From contig NZ_CP013377.1 in assembly GCF_001718415.1 (NCBI RefSeq), forward strand, positions 62,001-126,000: DNA of 64,000 bases. Reading direction: 5' to 3'. Numbering within the stretch: the stretch's first letter is position 1; each line of letters starts with the position of its first letter. A program made the translations under genes and the position numbers. The notes beneath the pieces were generated by a model. The model saw nothing but the letters and a program-made list of their open reading frames with translations. It did no database searches and was not told where the DNA came from. Source of the DNA: Burkholderia pseudomultivorans. Lineage in GTDB: Bacteria > Pseudomonadota > Gammaproteobacteria > Burkholderiales > Burkholderiaceae. Shown piece by piece: positions 1 to 11,961 of this stretch.

Positions 1-630
1 GTGCAGCAGCACGATCTTGTCGGCGAGCGTCATCGCCTCGGTCTGGTCGTGCGTCACGTAGACGACGCTCGCGCGTTCGAACTGCCGGTGCAGGCGTGCG
101 ATCTCGATGCGCGTCTGGCCGCGCAGCGCCGCGTCGAGGTTCGACAGCGGCTCGTCGAACAGGAACACGCCCGGCTCGCGCACGATCGCGCGGCCGATCG
201 CGACGCGCTGCCGCTGGCCGCCTGACAGCGCCTTCGGCTTGCGTTCGAGCAGCGTGTCGAGCTGCAGGATGCGCGCGGCGTCGCGCACCTTCCGGTCGAT
301 CTCGGCCCTGGGTGTGTGCGCGAGCTTCAGGCCGAACGCCATGTTCTCGTAGACGGTCATGTGCGGAAACAGCGCGTAGCTCTGGAACACCATCGCGACG
401 CCGCGCTCGGCGGCCGGCACGTCGTCGATGCGCCGGCCGTCGATCGACAGCTCGCCCGCGCTCAGGTCCTCGAGCCCGGCGATCAGTCGCAGCAGCGTCG
501 ACTTCCCGCAGCCGGACGGCCCGAGGAACACGCAGAACTCGTGCGCGCCGATTTCCAGATCGACGTCGCGTATGACCGGGGCGTGCTCGCCGTAGGCTTT
601 CTGCACGCCGCGCATCGAGATGCTCGCCAT
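1..630 (-). CDS. Sugar ABC transporter ATP-binding protein (MalK/UgpC type), partial
   Basis: The gene runs off the left edge, so only about the first 210 residues are visible. The reading starts [20 protein letters not shown]. It carries a Walker A motif (GPSGCGKST), the Q-loop ([11 protein letters not shown]), the signature [14 protein letters not shown] and the Walker B/D-loop [11 protein letters not shown] followed by [12 protein letters not shown]. This is the MalK/UgpC/MsmK layout; the C-terminal regulatory (TOBE) part lies outside. It energises uptake of a sugar or polyol at the inner membrane. It is transcribed away from the LacI-type regulator, and an 18-bp palindrome lies 36 bp before its start. 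The permeases and binding protein would be further left, if present. The substrate cannot be told from this fragment. Confidence 0.93.
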   Translation of the reverse strand, partial: MASISMRGVQKAYGEHAPVIRDVDLEIGAHEFCVFLGPSGCGKSTLLRLIAGLEDLSAGELSIDGRRIDDVPAAERGVAMVFQSYALFPHMTVYENMAFGLKLAHTPRAEIDRKVRDAARILQLDTLLERKPKALSGGQRQRVAIGRAIVREPGVFLFDEPLSNLDAALRGQTRIEIARLHRQFERASVVYVTHDQTEAMTLADKIVLLH

Positions 631-665
631 TGTCTCCGCTCCATGTTCTAATGCGCGTTGATGCT

Positions 666-683
666 TGATTAAGCGCTTAATCA
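666..683. promoter_or_regulatory. LacI-family operator palindrome
   Basis: TGATTAAGCGCTTAATCA is a perfect 18-bp palindrome with the central CG step (AAGCGCTT core) typical of LacI/GalR-family operators. It lies between the divergent sugar ATPase gene (start 630) and the lacI-type gene (start 823). It is probably the site through which that regulator represses the importer and possibly itself (inference). Confidence 0.8.
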
Positions 684-822
684 CCGCGATCAAAAAAGAA
701 GCGACAGGCGATCGCGGCCGAGTCGCGCCCCGTCGGTCGGGCGCGCTGGGTGTGCGGCGATAGTGCGCCGCTTCGGTGAGCGAAGCAAATACTGGATCGA
801 TGTCCCATATAGTGAGTCAACC

Positions 823-1848
823 ATGGCAACCCTGGAGAAAGTCGCGCGCCGCGCCGGCGTGACGGCCGCGACGGTGTCGAACGTGCTGCGCGATCGCGGC
901 CGGGTCGGCGCAGCCACGCGTGCGCGCGTGCTGGAGGCCGTGCAGGCGCTCGGCTACCGGCCGCATCTCGCGGCGCGGGCGCTGGCGGAAGGGCGCGCGC
1001 CGACGGTCGCGCTGATGGTGTCGAGCATCGCCAATCCGTTCTATCCGGAGTTCGCGCTGGCCGTGGAACGCGCGGTGCGCCGCAACGGCCAGTTCCTGAT
1101 CATCTGCAATACGAACGACGATCCTCAGGAAGGCCGCGCGTACCTCGACCAGATCGCGGGGACGATCTCGGAGGGCATTCTCGTGACCAACGCGAACCTG
1201 CACCTGCCCGACCTGCTGGAGACCGCACGGCGCGGCGTGCCGGTCGTGCTGTGCATGTGGGAGCGGCCCGATGCGCCGCCGGACGCGTTGCCGTGCGTCA
1301 CGGTCGATTTCCGCGAGGCGGGGCGGCTGGCGACGCGGCATCTGATCGAGCTGGGCCATCGCGAGATCGGCGTGATCGTCGGCGGCAGCCGCAACGGCGT
1401 GCAGGCGGCGCGCTACGACGGGTTTCTCGATGCGATGCGCGAAGCCGGGCTCGACGCGTCGGCGCTCGCGAGCGAACCCGACACGATCGAGGGCGGCGTG
1501 CGCGCCGCGAGCCGCTTGCTCGACGACCATCCGAGGCTGACCGCGCTGGTCGCGACCAACGACCTGCCGGCGATCGGTGCGATGCACGCGGCCGCCGACC
1601 GCGGGCGGCGCGTGCCCGACGACCTGTCGGTCATCGGCATCACCGATATTCGTCTCGCGAGCGAGACGCGGCCCGCGCTCACGACCGTCGCGATTCCGAC
1701 CGAGGAAGCCGCGGATCTGGCGGTCGAACTGCTCAACGCGCTGCGCCACGCAGACGGCCCGATCGACGTGGCGCGGCGCGTGCGCACCGCCTCGCCGCCG
1801 CGGCTGGTGGTGCGCGCCAGCACCGGCCGGGTGCCGGGCGCGAAGTAG
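823..1848 (+). CDS. LacI family transcriptional regulator
   Basis: A 341-residue regulator of normal LacI/GalR length. An N-terminal helix-turn-helix (residues 1-55: ATLEKVARRAGVTAATVSNV, then the hinge YRPHLAARALAEGR) is followed by a periplasmic-binding-protein-like effector domain (VALMVSSIANPFYPEFALAV to the end). An in-frame ATG exists at 763, but the start at 823 puts the HTH at the very N-terminus as in the family. It diverges from the sugar ABC importer and most likely represses it through the palindrome at 666-683, released by the transported sugar or a derivative. It converges on the gntR-type gene, with 11 bp between the stops. Confidence 0.92.
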   Translation: MATLEKVARRAGVTAATVSNVLRDRGRVGAATRARVLEAVQALGYRPHLAARALAEGRAPTVALMVSSIANPFYPEFALAVERAVRRNGQFLIICNTNDDPQEGRAYLDQIAGTISEGILVTNANLHLPDLLETARRGVPVVLCMWERPDAPPDALPCVTVDFREAGRLATRHLIELGHREIGVIVGGSRNGVQAARYDGFLDAMREAGLDASALASEPDTIEGGVRAASRLLDDHPRLTALVATNDLPAIGAMHAAADRGRRVPDDLSVIGITDIRLASETRPALTTVAIPTEEAADLAVELLNALRHADGPIDVARRVRTASPPRLVVRASTGRVPGAK

Positions 1849-1859
1849 CGCACGCGGCG

Positions 1860-2501
1860 TCAGCCGCCTGCGACGAGCCGCATCACGATCTCCCTTGCCG
1901 AATCGAGATGCGCGACGGTCATCGCACGGGCGGCGCGCGCATTGCGCGCCCGGCAGGCCTGCAGGATCGCCTCGTGCTCGACCTGGAACGACGGCGTATC
2001 GGCGAGCAAGGTGGCTTGCAGGCGTTCGTAGCGTTCGACCTGGCCGCGCAATTCGCCGATCGCCTTCAACTGACGCGCGTTGCCGCAGCACGAATACAGC
2101 AGCGCATGGAATTCGCGATTCAGCTCGCCCTGCCGGTGCGGCGCGCTCGCGTCGCCGAGCAGGCGATGGACGAGTTCGGCGCGCGCGAGCGTCTCGTCGT
2201 CGAGCCGCTTCACGCTCCGATAGATCGCGTCGCCTTCGAGCAGCACGCGCATGTCGTAGATTTCCCGCACGTCCGATGCGCTCAGCATTCGCACGACCGC
2301 GCCGCGATTCCGGAAGATATCGAGCAGTCCTTCGCGTTCCAGGCGCTGGATCGCCTCGCGCATCGGAATCCGGCTGATCCCGAAGCGCTCGGCCAGGTCG
2401 CGTTCGACGAGCCGCTCGCCGGCCTGCAGTTCGCCGTTGATGATCATTTCCCGCAGCGATGCGGCCACCGTGTCCGCCGTGGAGTCGAGTCTGGCTTCCA
2501 T
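1860..2501 (-). CDS. GntR family regulator, FadR/FCD type
   Basis: A 213-residue protein with an N-terminal winged helix (residues 8-70; LVERDLAERFGISRIPMREA is the recognition region) and a C-terminal FCD all-helical effector domain that binds a metal and usually an organic acid. The FCD ligands are visible as D..R (IYDMRVLLEGDAI), NREFH and EHEAIL. It diverges from the OsmC-type gene. The 93-bp gap holds TGGTATACCA, a common core of FCD-type GntR operators. It probably autoregulates and may control the neighbour, but no catabolic operon adjoins it and its ligand is unknown. Confidence 0.88.
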   Translation of the reverse strand: MEARLDSTADTVAASLREMIINGELQAGERLVERDLAERFGISRIPMREAIQRLEREGLLDIFRNRGAVVRMLSASDVREIYDMRVLLEGDAIYRSVKRLDDETLARAELVHRLLGDASAPHRQGELNREFHALLYSCCGNARQLKAIGELRGQVERYERLQATLLADTPSFQVEHEAILQACRARNARAARAMTVAHLDSAREIVMRLVAGG

Positions 2502-2527
2502 CTTGCGCGTTCCTCAATTTGGAATAA

Positions 2528-2537
2528 TGGTATACCA
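2528..2537. promoter_or_regulatory. Putative GntR (FCD) operator
   Basis: TGGTATACCA is a perfect 10-bp palindrome in the only divergent gap beside the gntR-type gene. It is 27 bp upstream of that gene's ATG (2501) and 57 bp before the OsmC-family ATG. The TGGTATACCA/TTGTATACAA core is characteristic of FadR-subfamily sites (family knowledge). Binding here is inferred. Confidence 0.6.
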
Positions 2538-2594
2538 AACGGCCGTCCGGTGCCAAAATGGCGTCCGTGGATTCCGACCTCGAAGGAGAGCGAG

Positions 2595-3071
2595 ATGGCG
2601 CATGGCGAGCACACATATCGTGTCGAAGTGCAGTGGACGGGCAATCGCGGGACCGGCACGTCCGGCTATCGCGCGTACGGGCGGGATCATCTGATTCGCG
2701 CGGGCGCCAAGCCGGACATTCCCGGTTCGTCGGATCCGGCCTTCCTCGGCGACGCGTCGCGGTGGAACCCCGAAGACCTGCTGCTGGCGTCGGTCTCGGC
2801 GTGCCACAAGCTGTGGTATCTGCACCTGTGCGCGGATGCCGGCATCCGCGTGCTCGACTACGTCGACGAGGCGGAAGGGACGATGGTCGACCGCGTCGCG
2901 CCGGGCCGCTTCACCGAAATCGTGCTGCGCCCGCGCGTGACGATTCGCGCCGGCGACGATCCCGCCGTGGCGGAACATCTGCATCACGCGGCGCACGAGC
3001 AGTGCTATATCGCGAACTCGGTCAACTTCCCGATCCGCTGCGAGCCGACGATCGAGTTTGCCGCGGCATGA
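2595..3071 (+). CDS. OsmC family peroxidase-like protein
   Basis: 158 residues starting at ATG 2595 behind an AGGAGAG ribosome site. It has the OsmC/Ohr alpha-beta fold signatures: the central-helix redox cysteine in SVSACHKLWYLHLCADAG and the second cysteine in HHAAHEQCYIANSV. WNPEDLLLASVSACH matches the stretch that opens the long helix in OsmC proteins. Family members reduce organic hydroperoxides with a Cys-Cys pair. The Arg that polarises the peroxidatic Cys is not clearly assignable by eye. It stands alone, divergent from the GntR regulator, so its inducer is unknown. A general stress peroxidase is the best guess. Confidence 0.87.
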   Translation: MAHGEHTYRVEVQWTGNRGTGTSGYRAYGRDHLIRAGAKPDIPGSSDPAFLGDASRWNPEDLLLASVSACHKLWYLHLCADAGIRVLDYVDEAEGTMVDRVAPGRFTEIVLRPRVTIRAGDDPAVAEHLHHAAHEQCYIANSVNFPIRCEPTIEFAAA

Positions 3072-3089
3072 CGGCATGACGGCGTCGCG

Positions 3090-4040
3090 TCACGGTGCGG
3101 CGTCGTACACCTCGCGCGCCGACGCGCGAATCGCGTCGGCCATCACGGTCACAGCCGGCGAGTGCAGCCGGTCGGTGCGCGTGATGATCCCGAAATCGTC
3201 CATCCGGCAATCCATCTCCAGCGGCAGCACCGTGACGATCCCGTGTCGCGCGTAGTACAGCGCGACGTCCTCCGCGAGTACCGCGATCATGTCGCTCTGC
3301 TCGAGCACCTGCGTGATGAACAGCAGCGCGGCCGTCTCGACGACGTTCGCCGGCGGCGCGAGGCTCGCGCGCTGGAACACGAGCTCGAAGCGATGGCGCA
3401 GCACGCTGCCGGCCGGCGGCACGACCCATGCGGCGCGCTGCACGTCGGCGAGCGCGAGCGGCGCGTGCGCGAGCAGCGGATGACCGGGTCGCACCACCGC
3501 GGCGACCGGCTCGCCCGTCAGCGGCTCGTAGCGCAGATGCAGCTTGTCGTGCTCGGCGGACAGGCGGCCGATCACGATGTCGAGCTTGTCCTGCGCGAGG
3601 TGTTCGAGCAGCGCGTTGCTCGTGTCGATTTCGACGGACACGTGGATGCCTGCGTGCGAGCCCTTCACGGCGGCGACGGCCGGCGGCACGAGCCGCAGGC
3701 CCGGCGACGTGATCGCGCCGACCGCGACGCGGCCGAGATGGCCGGACTTCAGCGCGGCCAGTTCCTCGCGCGCCTGGTCGAGGCTGCCGAGCGCGGCGCG
3801 CGCGTGACGGATCAGCGCGTCGCCGTACAGCGTCGGCCGCATCCCGCGCGGCAGGCGCTCGAACAGCACCGCGCCGATCGATTCCTCCAGCTCGCGCAGC
3901 AGCTTCGACGCAGCCGGCTGCGTCATGCTCAGCGCGGCCGCCGCGCGATGGATGCTGCCTTCGTCGGCAAGTGCGACGACCAGCAGCAGCTGGCGCGTTT
4001 TCAGGCGGGCGCGGCTTCCCCACGGACTGGCTTCGGGCAT
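3090..4040 (-). CDS. LysR family regulator, probable regulator of the arabinose operon
   Basis: 316 residues: an N-terminal LysR winged HTH (residues 12-71; LLLVVALADEGSIHRAAAAL then SMTQPAASKLLRELEE) and a two-lobed substrate-binding domain to the end. It diverges from the dehydratase that opens the oxidative arabinose operon, with 114 bp between them. That gap contains TATATCAATATA (4051-4062) and GGTAG-N12-CTACC (4096-4117), both dyads of the kind LysR proteins bind. Inference: it activates 4155-13929 in response to an arabinose-pathway intermediate. E. coli uses an AraC-family protein for arabinose instead, so the control logic differs here. Confidence 0.9.
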   Translation of the reverse strand: MPEASPWGSRARLKTRQLLLVVALADEGSIHRAAAALSMTQPAASKLLRELEESIGAVLFERLPRGMRPTLYGDALIRHARAALGSLDQAREELAALKSGHLGRVAVGAITSPGLRLVPPAVAAVKGSHAGIHVSVEIDTSNALLEHLAQDKLDIVIGRLSAEHDKLHLRYEPLTGEPVAAVVRPGHPLLAHAPLALADVQRAAWVVPPAGSVLRHRFELVFQRASLAPPANVVETAALLFITQVLEQSDMIAVLAEDVALYYARHGIVTVLPLEMDCRMDDFGIITRTDRLHSPAVTVMADAIRASAREVYDAAP

Positions 4041-4050
4041 CGTACGGGTT

Positions 4051-4117
4051 TATATCAATATAGAAACGGATATCGGAAACGGCGAAAACGTCATTGGTAG
4101 GTTATCAAATTTCTACC
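4051..4117. promoter_or_regulatory. Putative LysR binding dyads and promoter of the arabinose operon
   Basis: Two dyads lie in the divergent gap: TATATCAATATA (4051-4062) and GGTAG-N12-CTACC (4096-4117). The second has the spacing of a LysR recognition box. The gap is clearly more A/T-rich than the flanking genes. TTGGTA at 4094 and TAGACT at 4118 could serve as -35 and -10 elements with 18 bp between them. This is by-eye pattern matching only. Confidence 0.4.
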
Positions 4118-4154
4118 TAGACTGCGCCGGTATCTTGCCTCCACAGGACTGACG

Positions 4155-5906
4155 ATGTCGGCAACAAAACCCAGGCTGCGCTCCGCCCAATGGTTCGGTA
4201 CGAACGACAAGAACGGCTTCATGTACCGGAGCTGGATGAAGAACCAGGGCATTCCCGATCACGAGTTCGACGGCCGGCCGATCGTCGGCATCTGCAATAC
4301 ATGGTCCGAGCTGACGCCGTGCAACGCGCATTTCCGCAAGCTCGCGGAGCACGTGAAGCGCGGGATCTTCGAGGCGGGCGGCTTTCCGGTCGAGTTTCCG
4401 GTGTTCTCGAACGGCGAATCGAACCTGCGGCCGTCGGCGATGCTGACGCGCAACCTCGCGTCGATGGACGTCGAGGAAGCGATCCGCGGCAATCCGATCG
4501 ACGCGGTCGTGCTGCTGGCCGGCTGCGACAAGACGACCCCGGCGCTGCTGATGGGGGCCGCGAGCTGCGACGTTCCGGCGATCGTCGTGTCGGGCGGGCC
4601 GATGCTGAACGGCAAGCTCGAAGGCCGCAACATCGGCTCGGGCACCGCCGTCTGGCAGCTGCACGAAGCGCTGAAGGCCGGCGAGATCGACGTTCATCAC
4701 TTCCTGTCGGCCGAAGCCGGGATGTCGCGCTCGGCCGGCACCTGCAACACGATGGGCACCGCGTCGACGATGGCCTGCATGGCCGAGGCGCTCGGCGTCG
4801 CGCTGCCGCACAACGCGGCGATACCGGCCGTCGATTCGCGCCGCTACGTGCTCGCGCACATGTCGGGCATCCGCATCGTCGAGATGGCGCTCGAAGGGCT
4901 CGTGCTGTCGAAGGTGCTGACGCGCGCGGCGTTCGAGAATGCGATCCGCGCGAACGCGGCGATCGGCGGCTCGACCAACGCGGTGATCCACCTGAAGGCG
5001 ATCGCGGGGCGCATCGGCGTGCCGCTCGAACTGGAAGACTGGATGCGCATCGGCCGCGACACGCCGACGATCGTCGACCTGATGCCGTCGGGGCGCTTCC
5101 TGATGGAGGAGTTCTATTACGCGGGCGGCCTGCCGGCCGTGCTGCGCCGGCTCGGCGAAGCCGGGTTGCTGCCGCATCCCGACGCGCTGACGGTCAACGG
5201 CAAGTCGCTGTGGGACAACGTGCGCGACGCGCCGAACTACGACGAGGAAGTGATCCGTCCGCTCGACCGGCCGCTGATCGCCGACGGCGGGATCCGGATC
5301 CTGCGCGGCAATCTCGCGCCGCGCGGCGCGGTGCTCAAGCCGTCGGCGGCGAGCCCGGAGCTGCTCAAGCATCGCGGCCGCGCCGTCGTGTTCGAGAACT
5401 TCGATCACTACAAGGCGACGATCAACGACGAATCGCTCGACGTCGACGCAAGCTCGATCCTCGTGCTGAAGAACTGCGGGCCGCGCGGCTATCCGGGCAT
5501 GGCCGAGGTCGGCAACATGGGCCTGCCGCCGAAGCTGCTGCGGCAGGGCGTGAAAGACATGGTGCGCATCTCGGATGCGCGGATGAGCGGCACCGCGTAC
5601 GGCACGGTCGTGCTGCACGTCGCGCCGGAGGCGGCGGCCGGCGGCCCGCTGGCGGCGGTCCGCAACGGCGACTGGATCGAGCTCGATTGCGACGCCGGCA
5701 CGCTGCATCTCGACATTACGGATGACGAACTGCAACGCCGGCTGTCCGACCTCGATCCGTCCGCCGCACCCGGCGTCGCGGGTCAGCTCGGCAAGGGTGG
5801 CTACGCGCGGCTGTACATCGATCACGTGCTGCAGGCCGACGAGGGCTGCGACCTCGACTTCCTGGTCGGCACGCGCGGCGCGGAGGTACCGAGTCATTCG
5901 CATTGA
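4155..5906 (+). CDS. IlvD/Edd family sugar-acid dehydratase (probable L-arabinonate dehydratase)
   Basis: A 583-residue member of the [Fe-S] dihydroxyacid/sugar-acid dehydratase family. Cluster and Mg ligands are in place: Cys56 (ELTPCNAHF), Cys124 with Asp125-Lys126 (LLAGCDKTTPA) and Cys197 (SRSAGTCNTMGTAS). Length and motif spacing fit pentonate dehydratases such as L-arabonate dehydratase rather than IlvD. It would dehydrate L-arabinonate to L-2-keto-3-deoxyarabinonate in the cytoplasm. The reading starts at ATG 4155 behind CCACAGGACTGACG. First gene of a run of eight ending at 13929. A related aldonate (fuconate, galactonate) as substrate cannot be excluded from sequence alone. Confidence 0.88.
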   Translation: MSATKPRLRSAQWFGTNDKNGFMYRSWMKNQGIPDHEFDGRPIVGICNTWSELTPCNAHFRKLAEHVKRGIFEAGGFPVEFPVFSNGESNLRPSAMLTRNLASMDVEEAIRGNPIDAVVLLAGCDKTTPALLMGAASCDVPAIVVSGGPMLNGKLEGRNIGSGTAVWQLHEALKAGEIDVHHFLSAEAGMSRSAGTCNTMGTASTMACMAEALGVALPHNAAIPAVDSRRYVLAHMSGIRIVEMALEGLVLSKVLTRAAFENAIRANAAIGGSTNAVIHLKAIAGRIGVPLELEDWMRIGRDTPTIVDLMPSGRFLMEEFYYAGGLPAVLRRLGEAGLLPHPDALTVNGKSLWDNVRDAPNYDEEVIRPLDRPLIADGGIRILRGNLAPRGAVLKPSAASPELLKHRGRAVVFENFDHYKATINDESLDVDASSILVLKNCGPRGYPGMAEVGNMGLPPKLLRQGVKDMVRISDARMSGTAYGTVVLHVAPEAAAGGPLAAVRNGDWIELDCDAGTLHLDITDDELQRRLSDLDPSAAPGVAGQLGKGGYARLYIDHVLQADEGCDLDFLVGTRGAEVPSHSH

Positions 5907-5990
5907 GCGGGGCGCGGCAGCGCGCCGGTGAACACAGGTGAAGCAGGGCAGACCGGCGACGACGCCGGCGCAGCCCCTCATGGAGACAGG

Positions 5991-7349
5991 ATGATCACGC
6001 AGAACATGTCCGCAGCATCGACCGCGACCGCGGCCGGCTCGCCGGCCGCGGTCGACGAACGGCACCTGATGCGCACGCTCACGCGCAAGCTGGTGCCGTT
6101 TCTCGCGCTGATCTACGTGGTCGCGTACGTCGACCGCACGGTCGTCGGCTTCGCGAAGCTGTACATGAACGCGGCCGTCGGCCTGAGCGACGCGGCGTAC
6201 GGGCTCGGCGCGGGGCTGTTCTTCATCGGCTACTTCCTGTGCGAGGTGCCGAGCAACCTCGCGCTCGGCCGCTTCGGCGCGCGCGTATGGTTCGCGCGGA
6301 TCCTCGCGACGTGGGGCGTGATCACGATGGCGATGGCCTGCGTGCAGGGGCCGACGAGCTTCTACGTGCTGCGCTTCCTGCTCGGCGCGGCCGAGGCCGG
6401 CCTCTATCCGGGCATCCTCTATTTCCTCACGCAGTGGTTCCCGATGCGCGACCGTGCGCGCGTGATCGGGCTGCTCGTGCTCGCGCAGCCGGTGGCCGGC
6501 ATCGTCACGGGGCCGCTCGCCGGATGGCTGCTGTCGACGCACGGGCTGTTCGGCCTGTCGAACTGGCAGATGCTGTTCGTCGCGAGCGGCCTGCCGGCCG
6601 TGCTGCTGGTGTGGCCGACGATGCGCCTGCTGCCGGAATCGCCCGACCGCGCACGCTGGTTGAACGATGCGCAGCGCCGTTGGATCGCGCGTCAGCTCGC
6701 CGCCGATCGCGATACCTACCGTCCCGATACGCACCGCAATCCGCTCGCCGCGCTGCGCGACCGGCGCGTGCTGCTGCTCGCCGCCCTGTTCCTGCCGTTT
6801 CCGCTGTGCATCTACGGGCTGTCGCTGTGGCTGCCGACGATCATCAAGGCGTTCGGCGCCGGCGACGCCGCGACCGGCCTGCTGTCCGCGGTGCCCTACC
6901 TGTTCGCGGTGATCGGGCTGCTGGTCGTGCCGCGTCACTCGGACCGTACGCGCGAGCGCTATCTGCACATCGTCGTCGTGTCGGCGGCCGCCGCGCTGAC
7001 GATGGCCGCGAGCGCATGGGTGCGGCAGCCGGCGCTGCAGTTCCTGTTCATCTGCCTGACCGCGTTTTCGCTGTATTCGATCCAGGCCGTCGTGTGGGCG
7101 CTGCCCGGCGAATTCCTGAGCGGCGCGAGCGCCGCGGTCGGGATCGCCGCGATCAACTCGCTCGCGAATCTCGGCGGCTATCTCGGACCGTACGGGATCG
7201 GCCTGATCAAGCAGGCGACCGGCAGTCTCGCGGCCGGCCTGTATTTCCTCGCGGCGACGCTGCTGTTCGCCGTGCTGATCACGTTCGTGGTCCGCGCGGC
7301 GCTGCGCGCGCCGCAGCCCACCGACGGCGCGCTCGCGCGCGAATCCTGA
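5991..7349 (+). CDS. MFS transporter, anion:cation symporter (ACS) type
   Basis: 452 residues with 12 predicted membrane helices in two six-helix halves. The loop between helices 2 and 3 has NLALGRFGARVWFARI, and the central cytoplasmic loop is around residues 220-260. The start at ATG 5991 is taken because GGAGACAGG precedes it; an in-frame GTG at 5928 lacks such a site. ACS-type carriers import organic and sugar acids with protons. Between the aldonate dehydratase and the keto-deoxy-aldonate dehydratase, it probably brings in L-arabinonate or a similar acid directly, complementing the arabinose ABC importer further down. Substrate assignment is inference. Confidence 0.88.
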   Translation: MITQNMSAASTATAAGSPAAVDERHLMRTLTRKLVPFLALIYVVAYVDRTVVGFAKLYMNAAVGLSDAAYGLGAGLFFIGYFLCEVPSNLALGRFGARVWFARILATWGVITMAMACVQGPTSFYVLRFLLGAAEAGLYPGILYFLTQWFPMRDRARVIGLLVLAQPVAGIVTGPLAGWLLSTHGLFGLSNWQMLFVASGLPAVLLVWPTMRLLPESPDRARWLNDAQRRWIARQLAADRDTYRPDTHRNPLAALRDRRVLLLAALFLPFPLCIYGLSLWLPTIIKAFGAGDAATGLLSAVPYLFAVIGLLVVPRHSDRTRERYLHIVVVSAAAALTMAASAWVRQPALQFLFICLTAFSLYSIQAVVWALPGEFLSGASAAVGIAAINSLANLGGYLGPYGIGLIKQATGSLAAGLYFLAATLLFAVLITFVVRAALRAPQPTDGALARES

Positions 7350-7385
7350 GCGCATGCCCCACTACGACCGACGCAGAACCGAACC

Positions 7386-9276
<1,891 letters not shown>

Positions 9277-9343
9277 GCGCGGCGGGCGTACGCACATCAT
9301 CTTCGAGCACCACCACACAAAGTCGATACAAGGAGACAAAGAC

Positions 9344-10348
9344 ATGTTTCGCACGAATCGCAGGACCCTGTTGCGCGCGCTGCTGGCCGCGCTGTGCATC
9401 GCGCCGCTCGGCATGCAGGGCATGGCCCGCGCCGATGCGCCGCTGAAGATCGGCTTTCTCGTGAAAATGCCCGAGCAGGCCTGGTTCATCAACGAGCAGA
9501 ACGCGGCGTCCGCGCTCGGCCAGAAGGAGAACTTCTCGGTCGTGAAGATCGGCACGCCGGACGGCGAGAAGGTGCTCGCCGCGATCGACAACCTCGGCTC
9601 GCAGGGCGCGCAGGGCTTCGTGATCTGCGCGCCCGACGTGCGCCTCGGGCCGGCGATCGCCGCGCGCGCGAAGCGCTACAACATGAAGTTCGTGACCGTC
9701 GACGACCAGCTCGTCGACTCGACCGGCAAGCCGCTGACGAACGTGCCGCACCTCGGGATGTCGGCGACCAAGATCGGCAACCAGGTCGGCCAGGCGATCT
9801 CCGACGAGATGAAGCGGCGCGGCTGGAAGCCGGAGGAAGTCGGCGCGCTGCGCATCACCAACTACGAGCTGCCGACCGCGAAGCTGCGCACCGACGGCGC
9901 GACGCAGGCGCTGCTCGCGAACGGCTTCCGCAAGGAGAACATCTTCGACGCGCCGCAGAAGACCACCGACGACGAAGGCGGCTTCAGCGCGGCGGCGCCG
10001 GTGCTCGCGCGGCATCCGAACGTGAAGAAATGGGTGATCTACGCGCTGAACGAGGAAACCGTGCTCGGCGCGGTGCGCGCGACCGAGCAGCTGCACATCC
10101 CGGCGGCCGACGTGATCGGCGTCGGCATCAACGGCGCGGGCGAGGCCTTCGCCGAATTCCAGAAGAAGGAGCCGACCGGCTTCTACGGCACGATCGCGGT
10201 CAGCTCGACGAACCACGGCAAGGAAAGCACGCAGAACCTCGTCGACTGGATCCGCAACGGCAAGATGCCGCCCGCCGACACGCAGACCAGCGGCAAGCTG
10301 ATGACGCGCAGCAACTGGCAGGCGGTGCGCGCCGAGCTCGGCATCTGA
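9344..10348 (+). CDS. araF: L-arabinose ABC transporter substrate-binding protein
   Basis: 334 residues with an export signal at residues 1-31 (twin Arg near the start, hydrophobic [16 protein letters not shown], cleavage near ARA-DA). The mature part is a type-I periplasmic sugar-binding fold resembling E. coli AraF along its length: [64 protein letters not shown]. It collects arabinose (possibly galactose) in the periplasm for AraGH. RBS AAGGAGACAAAGAC. Confidence 0.92.
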   Translation: MFRTNRRTLLRALLAALCIAPLGMQGMARADAPLKIGFLVKMPEQAWFINEQNAASALGQKENFSVVKIGTPDGEKVLAAIDNLGSQGAQGFVICAPDVRLGPAIAARAKRYNMKFVTVDDQLVDSTGKPLTNVPHLGMSATKIGNQVGQAISDEMKRRGWKPEEVGALRITNYELPTAKLRTDGATQALLANGFRKENIFDAPQKTTDDEGGFSAAAPVLARHPNVKKWVIYALNEETVLGAVRATEQLHIPAADVIGVGINGAGEAFAEFQKKEPTGFYGTIAVSSTNHGKESTQNLVDWIRNGKMPPADTQTSGKLMTRSNWQAVRAELGI

Positions 10349-10368
10349 GCGGCGCGAGCGAGGACGCG

Positions 10369-11931
<1,563 letters not shown>

Positions 11932-11961
11932 CGGCGTGCAGTCAACCGGAATGCAATCGAT

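Noticed and set aside
817..2616. 599-codon minus-strand frame overlapping the LacI gene
   Set aside because: Antisense to LacI and frame-shifted over the real GntR gene; no domain.
4113..7355. 1080-codon open frame on the minus strand
   Set aside because: It is antisense to the dehydratase and MFS genes, Arg/His/Gln-rich without domains; high G+C creates long stop-free antisense frames.
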